Counted from the stretch's first letter, positions 42,424 to 51,813 are shown. The stretch is 64,000 nucleotides of DNA from RPQJ01 sp963732375 (GCA_963732375.1 CAVSZE010000001.1:62001-126000), one strand, 5' to 3'. Notes: a model not told the origin generated them from the sequence alone. Made by a program: numbers and translations.

Positions 42424-43794
42424 ATGCAGGGACTCGACACCATAAGGCCCGCCGCGGCACTGGCGCTGGCGACGCTACTGCTTGCCCAGGGCGCCCAGGC
42501 CGCGGTCAGCGCGCAGGAGGCTGACGCACTCGGCACGACGCTGACCAGCGTCGGCGCCGAGAAAGCCGGCAGCGCCGACGGCCGCATCCCGGCATACACA
42601 GGCGGCCTGCCCGCTGCACCGGCGAGCGCCGGGCGCGCGGATACACGCCTCGCCGATCCATTCGCCGCCGAAAAGCCGCTGAGAGTGCTGACAGGCAGCG
42701 ACCTCGGCGGTGTCGAGTCCGAACTCACCGCCGGTACGCTGGAGTTGCTGCGCAGCCGCCCCGGATTACGAGTCGACGTCTATCCGTCACATCGCACGAT
42801 GTCGAATCCTGAGTGGTTCCTGGCGAACACGCGCCGCAACGCGACCGCTGCGCGCCTGGTTGACGACGGCCTCACGCTCGAGAACGCGTTGCCCGGGATT
42901 CCTTTCCCCATTCCCAGGGATGGCCACGAGGTGATGTGGAACCATCGACTGCACTACATGGGGCGGGCGATGGAATTCAAATACGACAGTTGGCTGGTCA
43001 CCTCGTCTGGCGACAGGAATCTGACGACAACCGCGCAATCCGCGTGGGATTTCCCGCTCTTCGATCCGAAGCGGACCAAGCCCCTGCGACCGGACGACCC
43101 GCTGTTTCGCTGGAAGCTCGACTACTCCGGGCCGCAGCGGCGGGCCGGCGAGGCTTTCCTTCTGATCGACTCGGTGGACCCGGTGAAGTTCCCGCGAAAG
43201 ACATGGTCGTACGTTTCCGGGCAGCGCCGGGCCAAGCGGGTGGAGGTGCCCGACGAGGCACCGCACGCGAGCAGCAGCGGCGCCTACACCAACGACGACG
43301 CCTTCGTTTACACCGGCGTGCTCGAGCGCTACGACCTGAAGCTGCTCGGCAAGCGCGAGATGATCGTCCCCTACAACACGTATCGCCTCACGTTTCACGA
43401 GAATATCGAGGACCTGCTGCAGCAAGGGCAGATCAACCCGGACCTGCTGCGCTGGGAACTGCACCGCGTATGGGTCGTCGAGGCGACGTTGAAACCCGGG
43501 CAGATCCACGTATACGGACGACGCGTGTTTTACGTGGATGAGGACACCTGGGCAGCGCTTGCGTCTGACGAATACGACGTCGAAGGCAAGCTGCTGCGCG
43601 TCGTGTACGCGCTTCCGACCTACGACTACCAGGCCGGCGTGCCATTCACCGTCATGCACGTCGCCTACAACCTCGGCACCGGCGCCTACTTCCTGGCGTT
43701 CTTCCCCGGCTCACATCCAGGGGTGCGCTACGTCGAGTCGCTGCCGGATCACCTGTGGTCGCCGGACTCGATGGCGGGATCGGGCCTGCGCTGA
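42424..43794 (+). CDS. DUF1329 outer-membrane-associated protein
   Basis: A 456-residue exported protein: signal peptide residues 1-26 ending in GAQA. Family markers include GRIPAYTGGLP (residue 52 on), MWNHRLHYMG (about 170), FLLIDSVDPVKFPRKTW, RRVFYVDEDTW and a LolA-like sheet core. DUF1329 proteins are frequently encoded with DUF1302 porins and RND exporters for hydrophobic compounds such as steroids, but neither is adjacent here. The ATG at 42424 follows GAGGGGGAAG. It starts about 250 bp from the divergent TIR gene. It probably helps move a hydrophobic substrate or lipid at the outer membrane. Confidence 0.88.
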   Translation: MQGLDTIRPAAALALATLLLAQGAQAAVSAQEADALGTTLTSVGAEKAGSADGRIPAYTGGLPAAPASAGRADTRLADPFAAEKPLRVLTGSDLGGVESELTAGTLELLRSRPGLRVDVYPSHRTMSNPEWFLANTRRNATAARLVDDGLTLENALPGIPFPIPRDGHEVMWNHRLHYMGRAMEFKYDSWLVTSSGDRNLTTTAQSAWDFPLFDPKRTKPLRPDDPLFRWKLDYSGPQRRAGEAFLLIDSVDPVKFPRKTWSYVSGQRRAKRVEVPDEAPHASSSGAYTNDDAFVYTGVLERYDLKLLGKREMIVPYNTYRLTFHENIEDLLQQGQINPDLLRWELHRVWVVEATLKPGQIHVYGRRVFYVDEDTWAALASDEYDVEGKLLRVVYALPTYDYQAGVPFTVMHVAYNLGTGAYFLAFFPGSHPGVRYVESLPDHLWSPDSMAGSGLR

Positions 43795-43841
43795 TTGACG
43801 GTCGTCCGGGTGCCGACGGCAACTTGTGGGCAGGCGGCCGG

Positions 43842-44117
43842 TCAACCGGTGCCGTCGCTGGTTCGGGGTGCGAGGAAGTTATAGAGCAGGCCGAACAGCG
43901 CGCCTCCGACGGCCCCGTCCACCACCGCATACAAGGTTCCTGCAACGACCGAACCGATGCCGGACCCGGCATGGTAGCCAGGGTAGATGGACGCGGCGAG
44001 ATCGAGGAACGCCATGCCGTAGGTTGGCCAGACCAGGTTCGCCGCGGCTACTGCCAGCACCGCTCCGCCCCAGAATACGCCGCCCGTCATTCCGAGTGCC
44101 GTGACGTGTAGTCTCAT
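43842..44117 (-). CDS. Small membrane protein (91 residues)
   Basis: A 91-residue protein with two or three hydrophobic segments (GGVFWGGAVLAVAAANLVW and GSVVAGTLYAVVDGAVGGALFGLLYNFL). TGGAGG lies six bases before ATG 44117, a strong ribosome site. It resembles small bacterial membrane proteins of unknown role with a holin-like Gly-rich pattern; no phage genes are nearby, so holin function is not implied. The gene converges on DUF1329 across 47 bp. Confidence 0.7.
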   Translation of the reverse strand: MRLHVTALGMTGGVFWGGAVLAVAAANLVWPTYGMAFLDLAASIYPGYHAGSGIGSVVAGTLYAVVDGAVGGALFGLLYNFLAPRTSDGTG

Positions 44118-44394
44118 GATGCCTCCAGGCCGTAATAGCGATTGAATTCCGCAAGCGTGCGCTATTTGAGCAGAGTGTGTACCTCAAAACTCAATTCCCA
44201 GGGCGGTCCGGCGAACCCGCCGTTGATCCCCTGCCGAATGCGGGGCATCAGCAAACCGCCGCGAGACTTCCCGCCCGCGGGCCGCACGCGCGGTTCGGAT
44301 ACACTCGGGTCACCGGGGGAGACCGTGAGCGAGCCAGCCCGATGATTTCACTGTCCATCCAGGACCTGGTTCCAATCACCGAAGGCAGTGACAC

Positions 44395-45642
44395 GTGCCC
44401 GTAAGTCCCCTGGCATGGAAACTCGCGATCGGCTTGATCGTGGTCCTGCTGCTGGTCGATTACTTCTTCCACGTCCGCAAGGCACACTCCCCGTCGCTCG
44501 ACGAAGCTGCTCGCTGGTCGGCGGCCTATGTCGGCATCGCGCTGCTCTTCGGCGTCGCGGTCCTGGTGTTCGGCGGACGGGAGCTCGGCACCGAGTACTT
44601 CGCCGGCTATGTCACGGAGAAGGCGCTCTCGCTCGACAACGTGTTCGTGTTCCTGTTCATCCTGGCCCGTTTCAAGGTGCCGCGACGGGACCAGCAGAAG
44701 GTGCTGCTGTTCGGCATCGTCGTATCGTTGATCGTGCGCACGGCGTTCATCCTGGTGGGAGCGGCCCTGATCAGCTATTTTTCATGGGTCTTCTACCTTT
44801 TCGGGCTGTTGCTGCTGGTCACTGCTGGCCACCTGCTCAGGCCGGAGACGGTCGGCGAAGACAAGGAAGATGACCTCGTCGTCCGCATCGCACGCAAGCT
44901 GTTCCGCACCACTGATTATTACGATGGCGACAGGTTGCTGACGATCCGCGACGGCAAGCGCACGTTCACGCCGATGCTGCCGGTGATCGTCTCGCTCGGT
45001 GCAACGGACCTGCTGTTCGCGATGGATTCCATTCCGGCCATCTTCGGCCTGACCCAGAATGTGTTCATCGTGTTCACCGCGACGGCGTTCTCGCTGCTGG
45101 GCCTGCGCCAGCTGTTCTTCCTGATCGACGGGCTGCTGGAGCGCCTGCTGTACCTCGGATACGGCCTCGCGTTGCTGCTGGCCTTCATCGGCGTGAAGTT
45201 GATCCTGCATGCACTGCACGCGAACAACCTTCCGTTCGTCAACGACGGCGCGCCGGTGAACATCGTCGAGATCAGCACCGGCCAGTCGCTGGTCGTGATC
45301 ATTGCGATCCTGGCGGTGACCATCTATGCGTCGCTGAACAGTCCCAAGGGCAAGGCGAGGACGACGGTCACGGCGCTGCGCCGGCGCGCGGCCGACTACC
45401 TGCAGCTGGGCGACGATACCGACCTGGCGGAACGGGAGGGCGCCTACGCCGGCATGGTCGCTGCCGAGTTGCGGTTCGCAAACCTGGACCGTAAGTTCAA
45501 GCAGTTGATCCGGCAGCCGGAGATGCTCGCGGAGCAAGTGGCGCAGGCGCACCGAATGCATGAGTTCCACCGGGCGAATCGAAGCGATCAGGGCCGGGAA
45601 CGCCGCTCCCCGTCACTGACGCCGGTAGATCGTACGAAGTAG
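44395..45642 (+). CDS. TerC family membrane protein
   Basis: A 415-residue integral membrane protein of the TerC/Alx family with about nine hydrophobic segments. Landmarks are the acidic metal-site blocks YVTEKALSLDN (residues 72-82) and SLGATDLLFAMDSIPA (about 200). Family members export manganese, sometimes other divalent metals, or are annotated in tellurite resistance. The start is GTG 44395. A soluble C-terminal region (about 315-415), longer than usual, is basic and helical. The 277-bp upstream gap was examined for a yybP-ykoY manganese riboswitch, with no confident match. It is monocistronic as far as can be seen. Confidence 0.87.
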   Translation: MPVSPLAWKLAIGLIVVLLLVDYFFHVRKAHSPSLDEAARWSAAYVGIALLFGVAVLVFGGRELGTEYFAGYVTEKALSLDNVFVFLFILARFKVPRRDQQKVLLFGIVVSLIVRTAFILVGAALISYFSWVFYLFGLLLLVTAGHLLRPETVGEDKEDDLVVRIARKLFRTTDYYDGDRLLTIRDGKRTFTPMLPVIVSLGATDLLFAMDSIPAIFGLTQNVFIVFTATAFSLLGLRQLFFLIDGLLERLLYLGYGLALLLAFIGVKLILHALHANNLPFVNDGAPVNIVEISTGQSLVVIIAILAVTIYASLNSPKGKARTTVTALRRRAADYLQLGDDTDLAEREGAYAGMVAAELRFANLDRKFKQLIRQPEMLAEQVAQAHRMHEFHRANRSDQGRERRSPSLTPVDRTK

Positions 45643-45860
45643 CGCGGCACGGGTACCGTCTTGCCCGCGGCGTGCCAGCCCAGGAGTTTTCTCCCGATTT
45701 GTGACGTGTTTAACGAGACCCGGCATTGATCAATCGCTGCGGGCCATGTAGACGAATAGTTGAAGCGGGAAGCCAAGGTCGCGGCCAGGCACGATGGAGC
45801 GTGGTCAGCGAATGGACGATGCGGCGATTTCCGGCGCGTGGCCTATCGGAGGGAACGTCG

Positions 45861-46802
45861 ATGCTCAACATGGACCAGGCAACGGTTCGTACTGCGCTCG
45901 AGCAGCTTGAACAGGCCGCGCTCGACCATGCTGCGTGGCACGAGAATCTTCTTCGGTCAATTGTCTGCAGACTTCCGTTCAAACTGGACGATCTTACCGA
46001 GAGCGCACACCTCCACTGTCGATTCGGCCGATGGTATTACGAGCGGGCACCGGCCGAGCTGTGGGGGCAACGGGGGTTCGCGGCGATCGGCACGGAGCAC
46101 GAGCGCCTGCACCGCATCGCAGCGCGGTTGCTGCGCGAGGTGGCGGCCGATGAGCCGATCCTGCGCCAGGACTTCGAAGACCTCATTGCGGGAAGCGCGC
46201 GACTTCGGTTTGAGCTGGATTCGCTGCGACACGAGATTCAGCGCGCGTTGCGAAACCGGGACGCACTGACTGGCGCCTACGGCCGCACCGACATGCTGCC
46301 GGACCTGCGTGAGAGGCACGAGCTGGCAATGCGACGTGTCCAGCCATGCTGCATCGTCTTCATGGACGTGGACCACCTCAAGGAAATCAACGATACGCAC
46401 GGTCATGCAGCAGGCGACGCGGTACTGGCCGGCGCGGTCCGCTTCCTCCACCAGTATCTCCGACCCTATGACAAGGTGTTTCGATACGGCGGCGACGAGT
46501 TCCTGATCGCGTTACCGGGGGCTGATCTCCCGATCGGCCAGGCCGTGATCAAGCGCGTCCGCGAAGGCCTCGCCGGCAAGCCGCTGGTGGTCGGTCCGGG
46601 GGACGTCGAGATCCACGCGACGGCCTCGTTCGGGCTGGCATCACTCGATCCGGAGGTCGGCGTGGAGGAGTCCATCGAGAGGGCCGACCAGGCCTTGCTG
46701 CTTGCAAAGACTGCCGGGCGGAACTGTGCTATCAGCTGGGATCCCAACGTCACGACCGGCACGCGACTGCCACGCCTCCGGTTGCAGGACGTCAAGGAAT
46801 AG
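45861..46802 (+). CDS. dgcZ: CZB-domain diguanylate cyclase, DgcZ-like
   Basis: A 313-residue cyclase that makes c-di-GMP. The N-terminal CZB domain (residues 1-130) has H23, C53, H80 and H84, one residue offset from the zinc ligands H22, C52, H79 and H83 of E. coli DgcZ. Zinc there inhibits activity, so zinc-controlled biofilm signalling is likely. The GGDEF domain follows: FMDVDHLKEINDTHGHAAGD, catalytic GGDEF at residues 210-214, and the inhibitory I-site RPYD at 201-204, so product inhibition is retained. ATG 45861 follows GGAGGG; the longer frame upstream lacks family similarity. Upstream 45643-45860 holds no gene. Confidence 0.93.
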   Translation: MLNMDQATVRTALEQLEQAALDHAAWHENLLRSIVCRLPFKLDDLTESAHLHCRFGRWYYERAPAELWGQRGFAAIGTEHERLHRIAARLLREVAADEPILRQDFEDLIAGSARLRFELDSLRHEIQRALRNRDALTGAYGRTDMLPDLRERHELAMRRVQPCCIVFMDVDHLKEINDTHGHAAGDAVLAGAVRFLHQYLRPYDKVFRYGGDEFLIALPGADLPIGQAVIKRVREGLAGKPLVVGPGDVEIHATASFGLASLDPEVGVEESIERADQALLLAKTAGRNCAISWDPNVTTGTRLPRLRLQDVKE

Positions 46803-46892
46803 GGCGCGCGGGTCGACGTACGTGCTCCACCGAACAGATGCGGGCGCCTCGAGATGGGAAGCTGCCGGTCCTGTAGAACCGAGGTAACGATC

Positions 46893-47231
46893 ATGAAGAC
46901 GCGATTTGTGCTTTCCTGTGCCGTGGCTTTCTCGCTGGTTGGCCTGGTGCCGCTAAGCGTCACGGCTGACCCGGCCCCGGGCATGTCCGGTCCAGCCACC
47001 AAGGTCGTCATCGAGGATTCGGCGATCACCTCGTCGATCAAGGCCCAGTACGAGGCCGACCACGACGCCGGCCTCGGTCATGTTCGCGTGGACACCGATG
47101 ATCACGGCGTCGTAAAGCTGGACGGAGAGGTACGGTCGCAGGCCGCGGCAGACCACGCGATTGCAATCGCGAAGGCCACCGACGGTGTTCGCGAAGTACG
47201 CAGCGACATCGAGATAGAGAAGGACGACTGA
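46893..47231 (+). CDS. BON-domain periplasmic protein
   Basis: A 112-residue exported protein: signal peptide about residues 1-25, ending VTADPAP. The remainder is a BON domain (VIEDSAITSSIKAQY, then VVKLDGEVRSQAAADHAIAIAKATDGVREVRSDIEI), a small fold that associates with membranes or phospholipid. ATG 46893 follows GAGGTAACG. It sits between the cyclase and the convergent cardiolipin synthase; a link to envelope stress, as with OsmY and YraP, is plausible. A hairpin follows at 47243-47266. Confidence 0.88.
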   Translation: MKTRFVLSCAVAFSLVGLVPLSVTADPAPGMSGPATKVVIEDSAITSSIKAQYEADHDAGLGHVRVDTDDHGVVKLDGEVRSQAAADHAIAIAKATDGVREVRSDIEIEKDD

Positions 47232-47242
47232 CACCGGCCCTG

Positions 47243-47266
47243 GCCGGCACACCGATGTGCCGGCCT
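47243..47266. terminator. 10-bp hairpin, likely bidirectional terminator
   Basis: GGCCGGCACA-CCGA-TGTGCCGGCC: perfect 10-bp stem with a 4-nt loop between the convergent BON and cardiolipin synthase genes; it overlaps the latter's stop codon. No T-tract follows on either strand, so it may act as a roadblock or an mRNA end rather than a classical intrinsic terminator. Confidence 0.55.
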
Positions 47267-48551
47267 ATAGCTGGGAGGACAATAAGGTGGAAAACCGTTC
47301 CATGACCTTGTTGTGCCATGGCCGGTTCTTCCACGATTGGTAGCTGATGCGCCGCGACTGCTTCAGGTCCTGCTCGAAGACATCTTCCAGGTGCCGGGCA
47401 AATGCCACGTCGTAGACGTTGAGATTGGCTTCCTCGTTGAGCCGGAACGAGCGATTGTCAAAATTGGTCGAACCGACCGACGCCAGTTGCGAATCGACGA
47501 TCATCGTCTTGCAGTGAAACATGGCCGGCTGGTATTCGTAGATTTCAGCTCCGCCCTGCAGCAGTTCGCCCCAGTCCGCCCGCGATGCCTGGCGCACGAC
47601 CAGGTCGTCGACCTTGTTGCCGGGCACGATGATGCGCACCTTGACCCCGCGCGACAGCGCTGAGCGGATGGCTCGCCGGGTCAGCTCGTCCGGAACGAAA
47701 TAGGCGGCCGCCAGGTCGATCGTGTGTTCCGCGGCAGTTATCGACAGCAGGTACATCAGCTGCATGCTGTCGCCGCCGCCGCTGGGCGAGCTGGTGAAGA
47801 CCTGCGCGAGCGCATCGCCGGCAGGCGCCAGCGGCGGAAAATACTCCACGCCCTGCAGCACCTTTCCCGAGGCCTTTATCCAGTTGTCCATGAACGCCGC
47901 CTGCATCTGGGCCACGGCCGGCCCCTCCAGCCGGTAATGCGAGTCTCGCCAGTGGTCGGCATCCTGCGCGTTGCCGTTCCAGGGATCCGCGATGCCCACG
48001 CCGCCGGTGAAGCCGATCTCGCCGTCGACGACAAGGAGCTTGCGGTGGGTACGGTTGTTCATGCGTCCCAGGTTGTACCAATAGAGCGGGTGATAGCGCT
48101 CGATCTCGATGCCCGCGTCCTTCATCTCCGTGATCATGGCTTGCTCGATCTTCTGGCTGCCCAGCCAGTCGAGAAGCACATGAACCTTGACGCCGGCACG
48201 CGCCCGCTCCTCGAGCGCCCGGGCGAAGGCCTGGCCGATGTCGCCCGACCAGTAGATGTAGGTTTCGAACGTGATGGTGCGTTTGGCCTTGCGCACGGCG
48301 GCGAGCATGGCCGGGAAGATCGCGTCGCCGTTCTGCAGGCTCTCGACGCGATTGCCATCGATGATAGGCGGCCCGAGCAGGGTTCCCAGCTCACGGCGAA
48401 ACTGCGGATCGGCGACGCTGTAGTGGTGCTCCAGCGACGTCTGGATCTCCTTTTCCGCCGTGATGAAATTCATGAATACCACGACGACGACCACGGCGAC
48501 CAGCGCGCCCACCAGGCCGGCAATAGCCATTCTCTTCCGGTTCCAGGCCAC
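47265..48551 (-). CDS. clsB: Cardiolipin synthase-type phospholipase D protein
   Basis: A 428-residue membrane-anchored phospholipase D-family enzyme. N-terminal hydrophobic segment residues 9-30; two HKD motifs THRKLLVVDG (about 170) and FHCKTMIVDS (about 350), both complete. The second-half NFDNRSFRLNEEANL block and length match ClsB-type cardiolipin synthases, which join phosphatidylglycerol with another lipid. It starts at ATG 48551. Given pgpA and the PGP-synthase-like gene elsewhere in the window, it probably uses phosphatidylglycerol or the modified headgroup lipid. ClsA, ClsC and other PLD roles are not excluded; all act on anionic phospholipids. Confidence 0.85.
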   Translation of the reverse strand: MAWNRKRMAIAGLVGALVAVVVVVVFMNFITAEKEIQTSLEHHYSVADPQFRRELGTLLGPPIIDGNRVESLQNGDAIFPAMLAAVRKAKRTITFETYIYWSGDIGQAFARALEERARAGVKVHVLLDWLGSQKIEQAMITEMKDAGIEIERYHPLYWYNLGRMNNRTHRKLLVVDGEIGFTGGVGIADPWNGNAQDADHWRDSHYRLEGPAVAQMQAAFMDNWIKASGKVLQGVEYFPPLAPAGDALAQVFTSSPSGGGDSMQLMYLLSITAAEHTIDLAAAYFVPDELTRRAIRSALSRGVKVRIIVPGNKVDDLVVRQASRADWGELLQGGAEIYEYQPAMFHCKTMIVDSQLASVGSTNFDNRSFRLNEEANLNVYDVAFARHLEDVFEQDLKQSRRISYQSWKNRPWHNKVMERFSTLLSSQL

Positions 48552-48677
48552 GACTTGTTTCCTCGTTGGAGGTCATCCCGCCCCCGGGGTATCCGTGCCT
48601 CACAGTAGCACCGGCCCGGTCGGTCCGCCGCGGTAAGTAGGGCGGCCTCGCTTACCGAGGCGCTGCGCGCGCCGGGT

Positions 48678-48695
48678 CTGTAAACAAAGTGTCAC
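48678..48695 (+). promoter_or_regulatory. Candidate Pho box upstream of phoX
   Basis: CTGTAAACAAAGTGTCAC fits the PhoB box: two 7-bp direct repeats (CTGTAAA at 48678 and GTGTCAC at 48689) with the required 11-bp period and an AT-rich spacer. Another half-site, CTGTAAC, begins at 48712. It lies 110 bp before the start of the PhoX gene, a classic phosphate-starvation target. Confidence 0.7.
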
Positions 48696-48805
48696 TCCGG
48701 CAATCGACGACCTGTAACACGCCCGGAATACAAGTGCCTCGACGAGGCCGATGGCTGCCGACCCGGCAGCCAGGCGCCTCGCAGGGACAAATTCCGGAGG
48801 TCACC

Positions 48806-50761
48806 ATGTCTTTCAGGTTCGCTTGCCTTGCCACGCCCGTTTCGATCGCAGTCGCAGCGGCGCTCAATGTCGCCGTACCGTCCACGTCGCTCGCCTCGGG
48901 GCCGTCGACGGTCGTCCCGGCTAGCGCCACTTCAGTGGAATTCATCCCCATGGATGCGCCGGACACCACCGCCGGGCGCGCCAGCGCCTACACCGAAGCA
49001 AGCGTCAAGGTGACGTATCGCAATGGAAAATCGCAGGTCTTTCCGCTCAGCTTCCACGAGTTGCACAACACGCTGACCACGATCAACGGCGTCACCGTCG
49101 GCGATCTCTACGACCAGTACGGCAACGTGCTGCTGGACCCGGCAGGCAACCCGCAGCGTTCGGAGGCGCCAGATGGCAACAGCCTGATCGAGGTGCCGGG
49201 CGCGACGAGCGACGATCCCTCGAAGCGACGCCTGTTCATGGTCACGCACCAGGAGTACGACTGGATCGATACGCTTGGCAACGACAACTACGGCCGGATG
49301 CCGATGACAATGAACCTGGCGACGATCGACCAGGACAGGAAGACCGGTGCGCTCACGACGGTCGCGGTCAAGAACATAGACTTCTCCGGCATCCGCGGCC
49401 TGTGGATACCCTGTGCGGGTTCGCTGTCGCCCTGGAACACGCACCTGGGCAGCCAGGAATACGAGCCGGACGCCCGCTGCGGGGAGAATCCGGGCGGCTT
49501 CTGTCCCAGTACCCCCGGCGTTCCGACCTGGGACGACCCTGCAAACTCGGCGAATCTCGGTTCCATGAACCTTTACCTCGACCCGAGCGGCGTGACCAAG
49601 CCAGCGCGCGTTTACGACTACGGGATCGTCCCGGAAGTGAAAGTGGATCGCTACGGCAACACGCGGGTCGAGGCACATCGCGCGCTGGGCCGTATCTCGC
49701 GTGAGCTGGTGCAGGTGATGCCTGACTGGCGCACCGTGTACCAGGGCGACGACGGAACCTACAACGTGATGACGATGTTCGTGGGCGATATTCCGGGCAA
49801 CCTGTCGTCCGGTACGCTCTATGCTGCCAAGTGGGTGCAGACCAGCCCCGAGACCGAGAACGGCGGTTCGGCGCAGATCAAGTGGATCCGGCTCGGATGG
49901 TCCAGCGACTGGTACCTGGACAGGCTGGTCGATCGCGACATCAAGTTCAGCGACATCTTCGCTGTCAGCAACGCGACCGACAAGGCGACCTGCGAGAGTG
50001 AGTCCGGGTTCCGATTCATCAAGGCAGGCCACAGCGTCGGGCTCGCCGAGTGCCTGAAACTGAAGAGCCCGGCCATGGCCACCGCGGCCGCGTTCCTGGA
50101 GACGCGTCGTTACGCCGCCTACAAGGGGGCCACGGTGGAGTTCGAGAAATTCGAGGGCGTCACCGTCAACAAGGCCGACCGCAAGCTGTACGTCGCGATG
50201 ACCCGGATGCGCAGTGGCATGCAGGCCAGCGCCTCGGATCCCGTGGACGACATCCGCATTCCGCGCAACGACGCTGGTGCCGTGTACGAGGTGGACCTCG
50301 GCGCCTGGAAGACCGACTCCGACGGGCGACTGATTCGCAGCAGCTACGTCGGAACCGCAATGCGAGCGCTGGTCGTGGGCGAAACCCAGCTGGTCGATGC
50401 GGTGGGCAATACCGCGAAGGTGGACAAGATCGCGAGTCCCGACAACATCAAGTACTCGGAGAAAATGCGCACGCTGTTCATCGGCGAGGACAGCAGCCTG
50501 CACGTCAACAACTTCCTGTGGGCCTACAACGTCGACACCGGCAAGTTGTCGCGGATCCTGTCGCTACCGGCCGGCGCGGAGTCGACCGGCCTGCAGGTGG
50601 TCGAGGACGCCAACGGCTACTCGTACGTGATGAGCAACTACCAGCACGCTGGAGACTTCACTGGGCCGACTTCGCAGGCCCTGAAGGACGAACTCGGACC
50701 GCTGGTCGATAAGTACAGGGCTGGCATCGGCTACATCGGCGGGCTGCCCGCCCTGAAGTAG
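48806..50761 (+). CDS. phoX: PhoX-family (DUF839) alkaline phosphatase-like protein
   Basis: A 651-residue secreted protein: signal peptide about residues 1-30 (no twin-arginine, unlike classical PhoX). The body shows the DUF839 pattern, including SPWNTHLGSQEYEPD (about 210), FEKFEGVTVNKADRKLYVAMT (about 445) and SPDNIKYSEKMRTLFIGED (about 545). PhoX uses calcium and iron to hydrolyse phosphate monoesters; a candidate Pho box upstream supports this. ATG 48806 follows CCGGAGG. Catalytic residues cannot be matched one to one by eye, so phosphatase function is likely but not demonstrated. It is monocistronic, ending in a hairpin at 50787-50826. Confidence 0.85.
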   Translation: MSFRFACLATPVSIAVAAALNVAVPSTSLASGPSTVVPASATSVEFIPMDAPDTTAGRASAYTEASVKVTYRNGKSQVFPLSFHELHNTLTTINGVTVGDLYDQYGNVLLDPAGNPQRSEAPDGNSLIEVPGATSDDPSKRRLFMVTHQEYDWIDTLGNDNYGRMPMTMNLATIDQDRKTGALTTVAVKNIDFSGIRGLWIPCAGSLSPWNTHLGSQEYEPDARCGENPGGFCPSTPGVPTWDDPANSANLGSMNLYLDPSGVTKPARVYDYGIVPEVKVDRYGNTRVEAHRALGRISRELVQVMPDWRTVYQGDDGTYNVMTMFVGDIPGNLSSGTLYAAKWVQTSPETENGGSAQIKWIRLGWSSDWYLDRLVDRDIKFSDIFAVSNATDKATCESESGFRFIKAGHSVGLAECLKLKSPAMATAAAFLETRRYAAYKGATVEFEKFEGVTVNKADRKLYVAMTRMRSGMQASASDPVDDIRIPRNDAGAVYEVDLGAWKTDSDGRLIRSSYVGTAMRALVVGETQLVDAVGNTAKVDKIASPDNIKYSEKMRTLFIGEDSSLHVNNFLWAYNVDTGKLSRILSLPAGAESTGLQVVEDANGYSYVMSNYQHAGDFTGPTSQALKDELGPLVDKYRAGIGYIGGLPALK

Positions 50762-50786
50762 CGAGCGGCCAGCGGTGCTTCGCGGG

Positions 50787-50826
50787 CGCCGGGGCCTCCC
50801 CGCATGGGCGGGGTGGGTCTCCGGCG
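50787..50826. terminator. Two-tier hairpin between convergent phoX and WYL gene
   Basis: Inner stem CCCCGC (50798-50803) and GCGGGG (50808-50813), loop ATGG; outer stem CGCCGG (50787-50792) with CCGGCG (50821-50826). It lies in the 77-bp gap between the PhoX stop and the end of the WYL gene. GC-rich, no T-run; probably serves both directions. Confidence 0.6.
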
Positions 50827-50838
50827 CCGGCGGCGATC

Positions 50839-51813
50839 CTATCGAGCGTAGACGCCGGCGGCTTCGGAGTGCTGCCTGGCGACCGCGGCGCGCAGCGACT
50901 CAGGCGCCAGCACCTCGACATCCGCTCCGTACTTGAGGATGTCCATCACCAGTTCCGGCTCCCGCGAGTACGGCAGCTTCAGCAGGTAGCTGCCGTCGAG
51001 TTGCAGCTTGCCGTCCTGCTGAGGGTGCCAGGTCTCGCGGCTGACCCAGCGGGCGCGGGCGGGATTGAACAGCAGCACGGCCTCCTGGGTCTCGGAGCCC
51101 GCGAAGATGCCGTAGCCGCTCGCGAAGTGCCGGTCCAGGCTGTCCTCGCTCACTTCCTTGCAGGGCTTTGCGACCACCGATGCGGCAGCAATCGCATCCA
51201 CCGAAAAGGTCCGAAGCGCCTGCCGCTTGTGGCAGAACGCGTCCAGGTACCAGTTGTCCCGGTAATGCACCAGGCGCTGCGGGGAGACCTCGCGCTCGAG
51301 CGCATCGCCGTCCATGCGGCGCGTGTGCTCGAGGTGCAGTCGCTTTCGCGCCAGCAGCGCGGCCGCCAGCGTGCGGAAGTGCGCAGGCTCGATGGCGCGG
51401 GAGCCCATCGACAGCACGCGGATGCGGCGCGTGACGTCCGCGGCGTTTACGTCGCCGGCGTCCAGCAGTTCGGTGAGGCGCTTGCGCAGTGGGCTGACCA
51501 GTTCGGACAGCACGCCGGGCTCCAGGCTCGCGATCAGCTGGTCCATCGTGATCAGTGCGCGCAGTTCGTCCGCGGTGAAATAGAGGCCGGGTAGTTGCCA
51601 GACGGCGCTGTCCTCGACCTTGTCGTCGAAACGGTAGGCCTCGTGCTCGGCGTCGTAGACGATCGGGGCGCGAAAGCGGTCGCGCAGGTACTCGAGGTCA
51701 CGCTTGAACGTGGCGCGGGAGACCTCGAGTTCGTCCAGGAAGTCCTGGGTGCGCACGAAGCGGCGCGCCTTGAGAAGTTGCTGGATGCGGTAGAAGCGGT
51801 CGAGGCGGTCCAT
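50839..51813 (-). CDS. WYL-domain transcriptional regulator
   Basis: A 324-residue regulator of the YafY/PafBC type. An N-terminal winged helix-turn-helix (residues about 1-55, FVRTQDFLDELEVSRATFKRDLEYLRD) is followed by a WYL domain at about 140-215 (YRDNWYLDAFCHKRQALRTFSVD), which in this family binds a ligand or single-stranded nucleic acid. The C-terminal ~100 residues are the WCX extension. ATG 51813; the small basic-protein gene lies just upstream on the same strand. WYL regulators often respond to DNA damage or guard phage-defence loci; no target can be named here. Confidence 0.9.
   Translation of the reverse strand: MDRLDRFYRIQQLLKARRFVRTQDFLDELEVSRATFKRDLEYLRDRFRAPIVYDAEHEAYRFDDKVEDSAVWQLPGLYFTADELRALITMDQLIASLEPGVLSELVSPLRKRLTELLDAGDVNAADVTRRIRVLSMGSRAIEPAHFRTLAAALLARKRLHLEHTRRMDGDALEREVSPQRLVHYRDNWYLDAFCHKRQALRTFSVDAIAAASVVAKPCKEVSEDSLDRHFASGYGIFAGSETQEAVLLFNPARARWVSRETWHPQQDGKLQLDGSYLLKLPYSREPELVMDILKYGADVEVLAPESLRAAVARQHSEAAGVYAR

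Noticed and set aside
43842..44117. Phage holin
   Set aside because: The two-helix pattern looked holin-like, but no phage gene is near.
44118..44394. yybP-ykoY manganese riboswitch before the TerC gene
   Set aside because: A GGGGGAGACCG stretch at about 44313 was considered, but the conserved core and paired stems cannot be traced by eye. A covariance-model search would decide.
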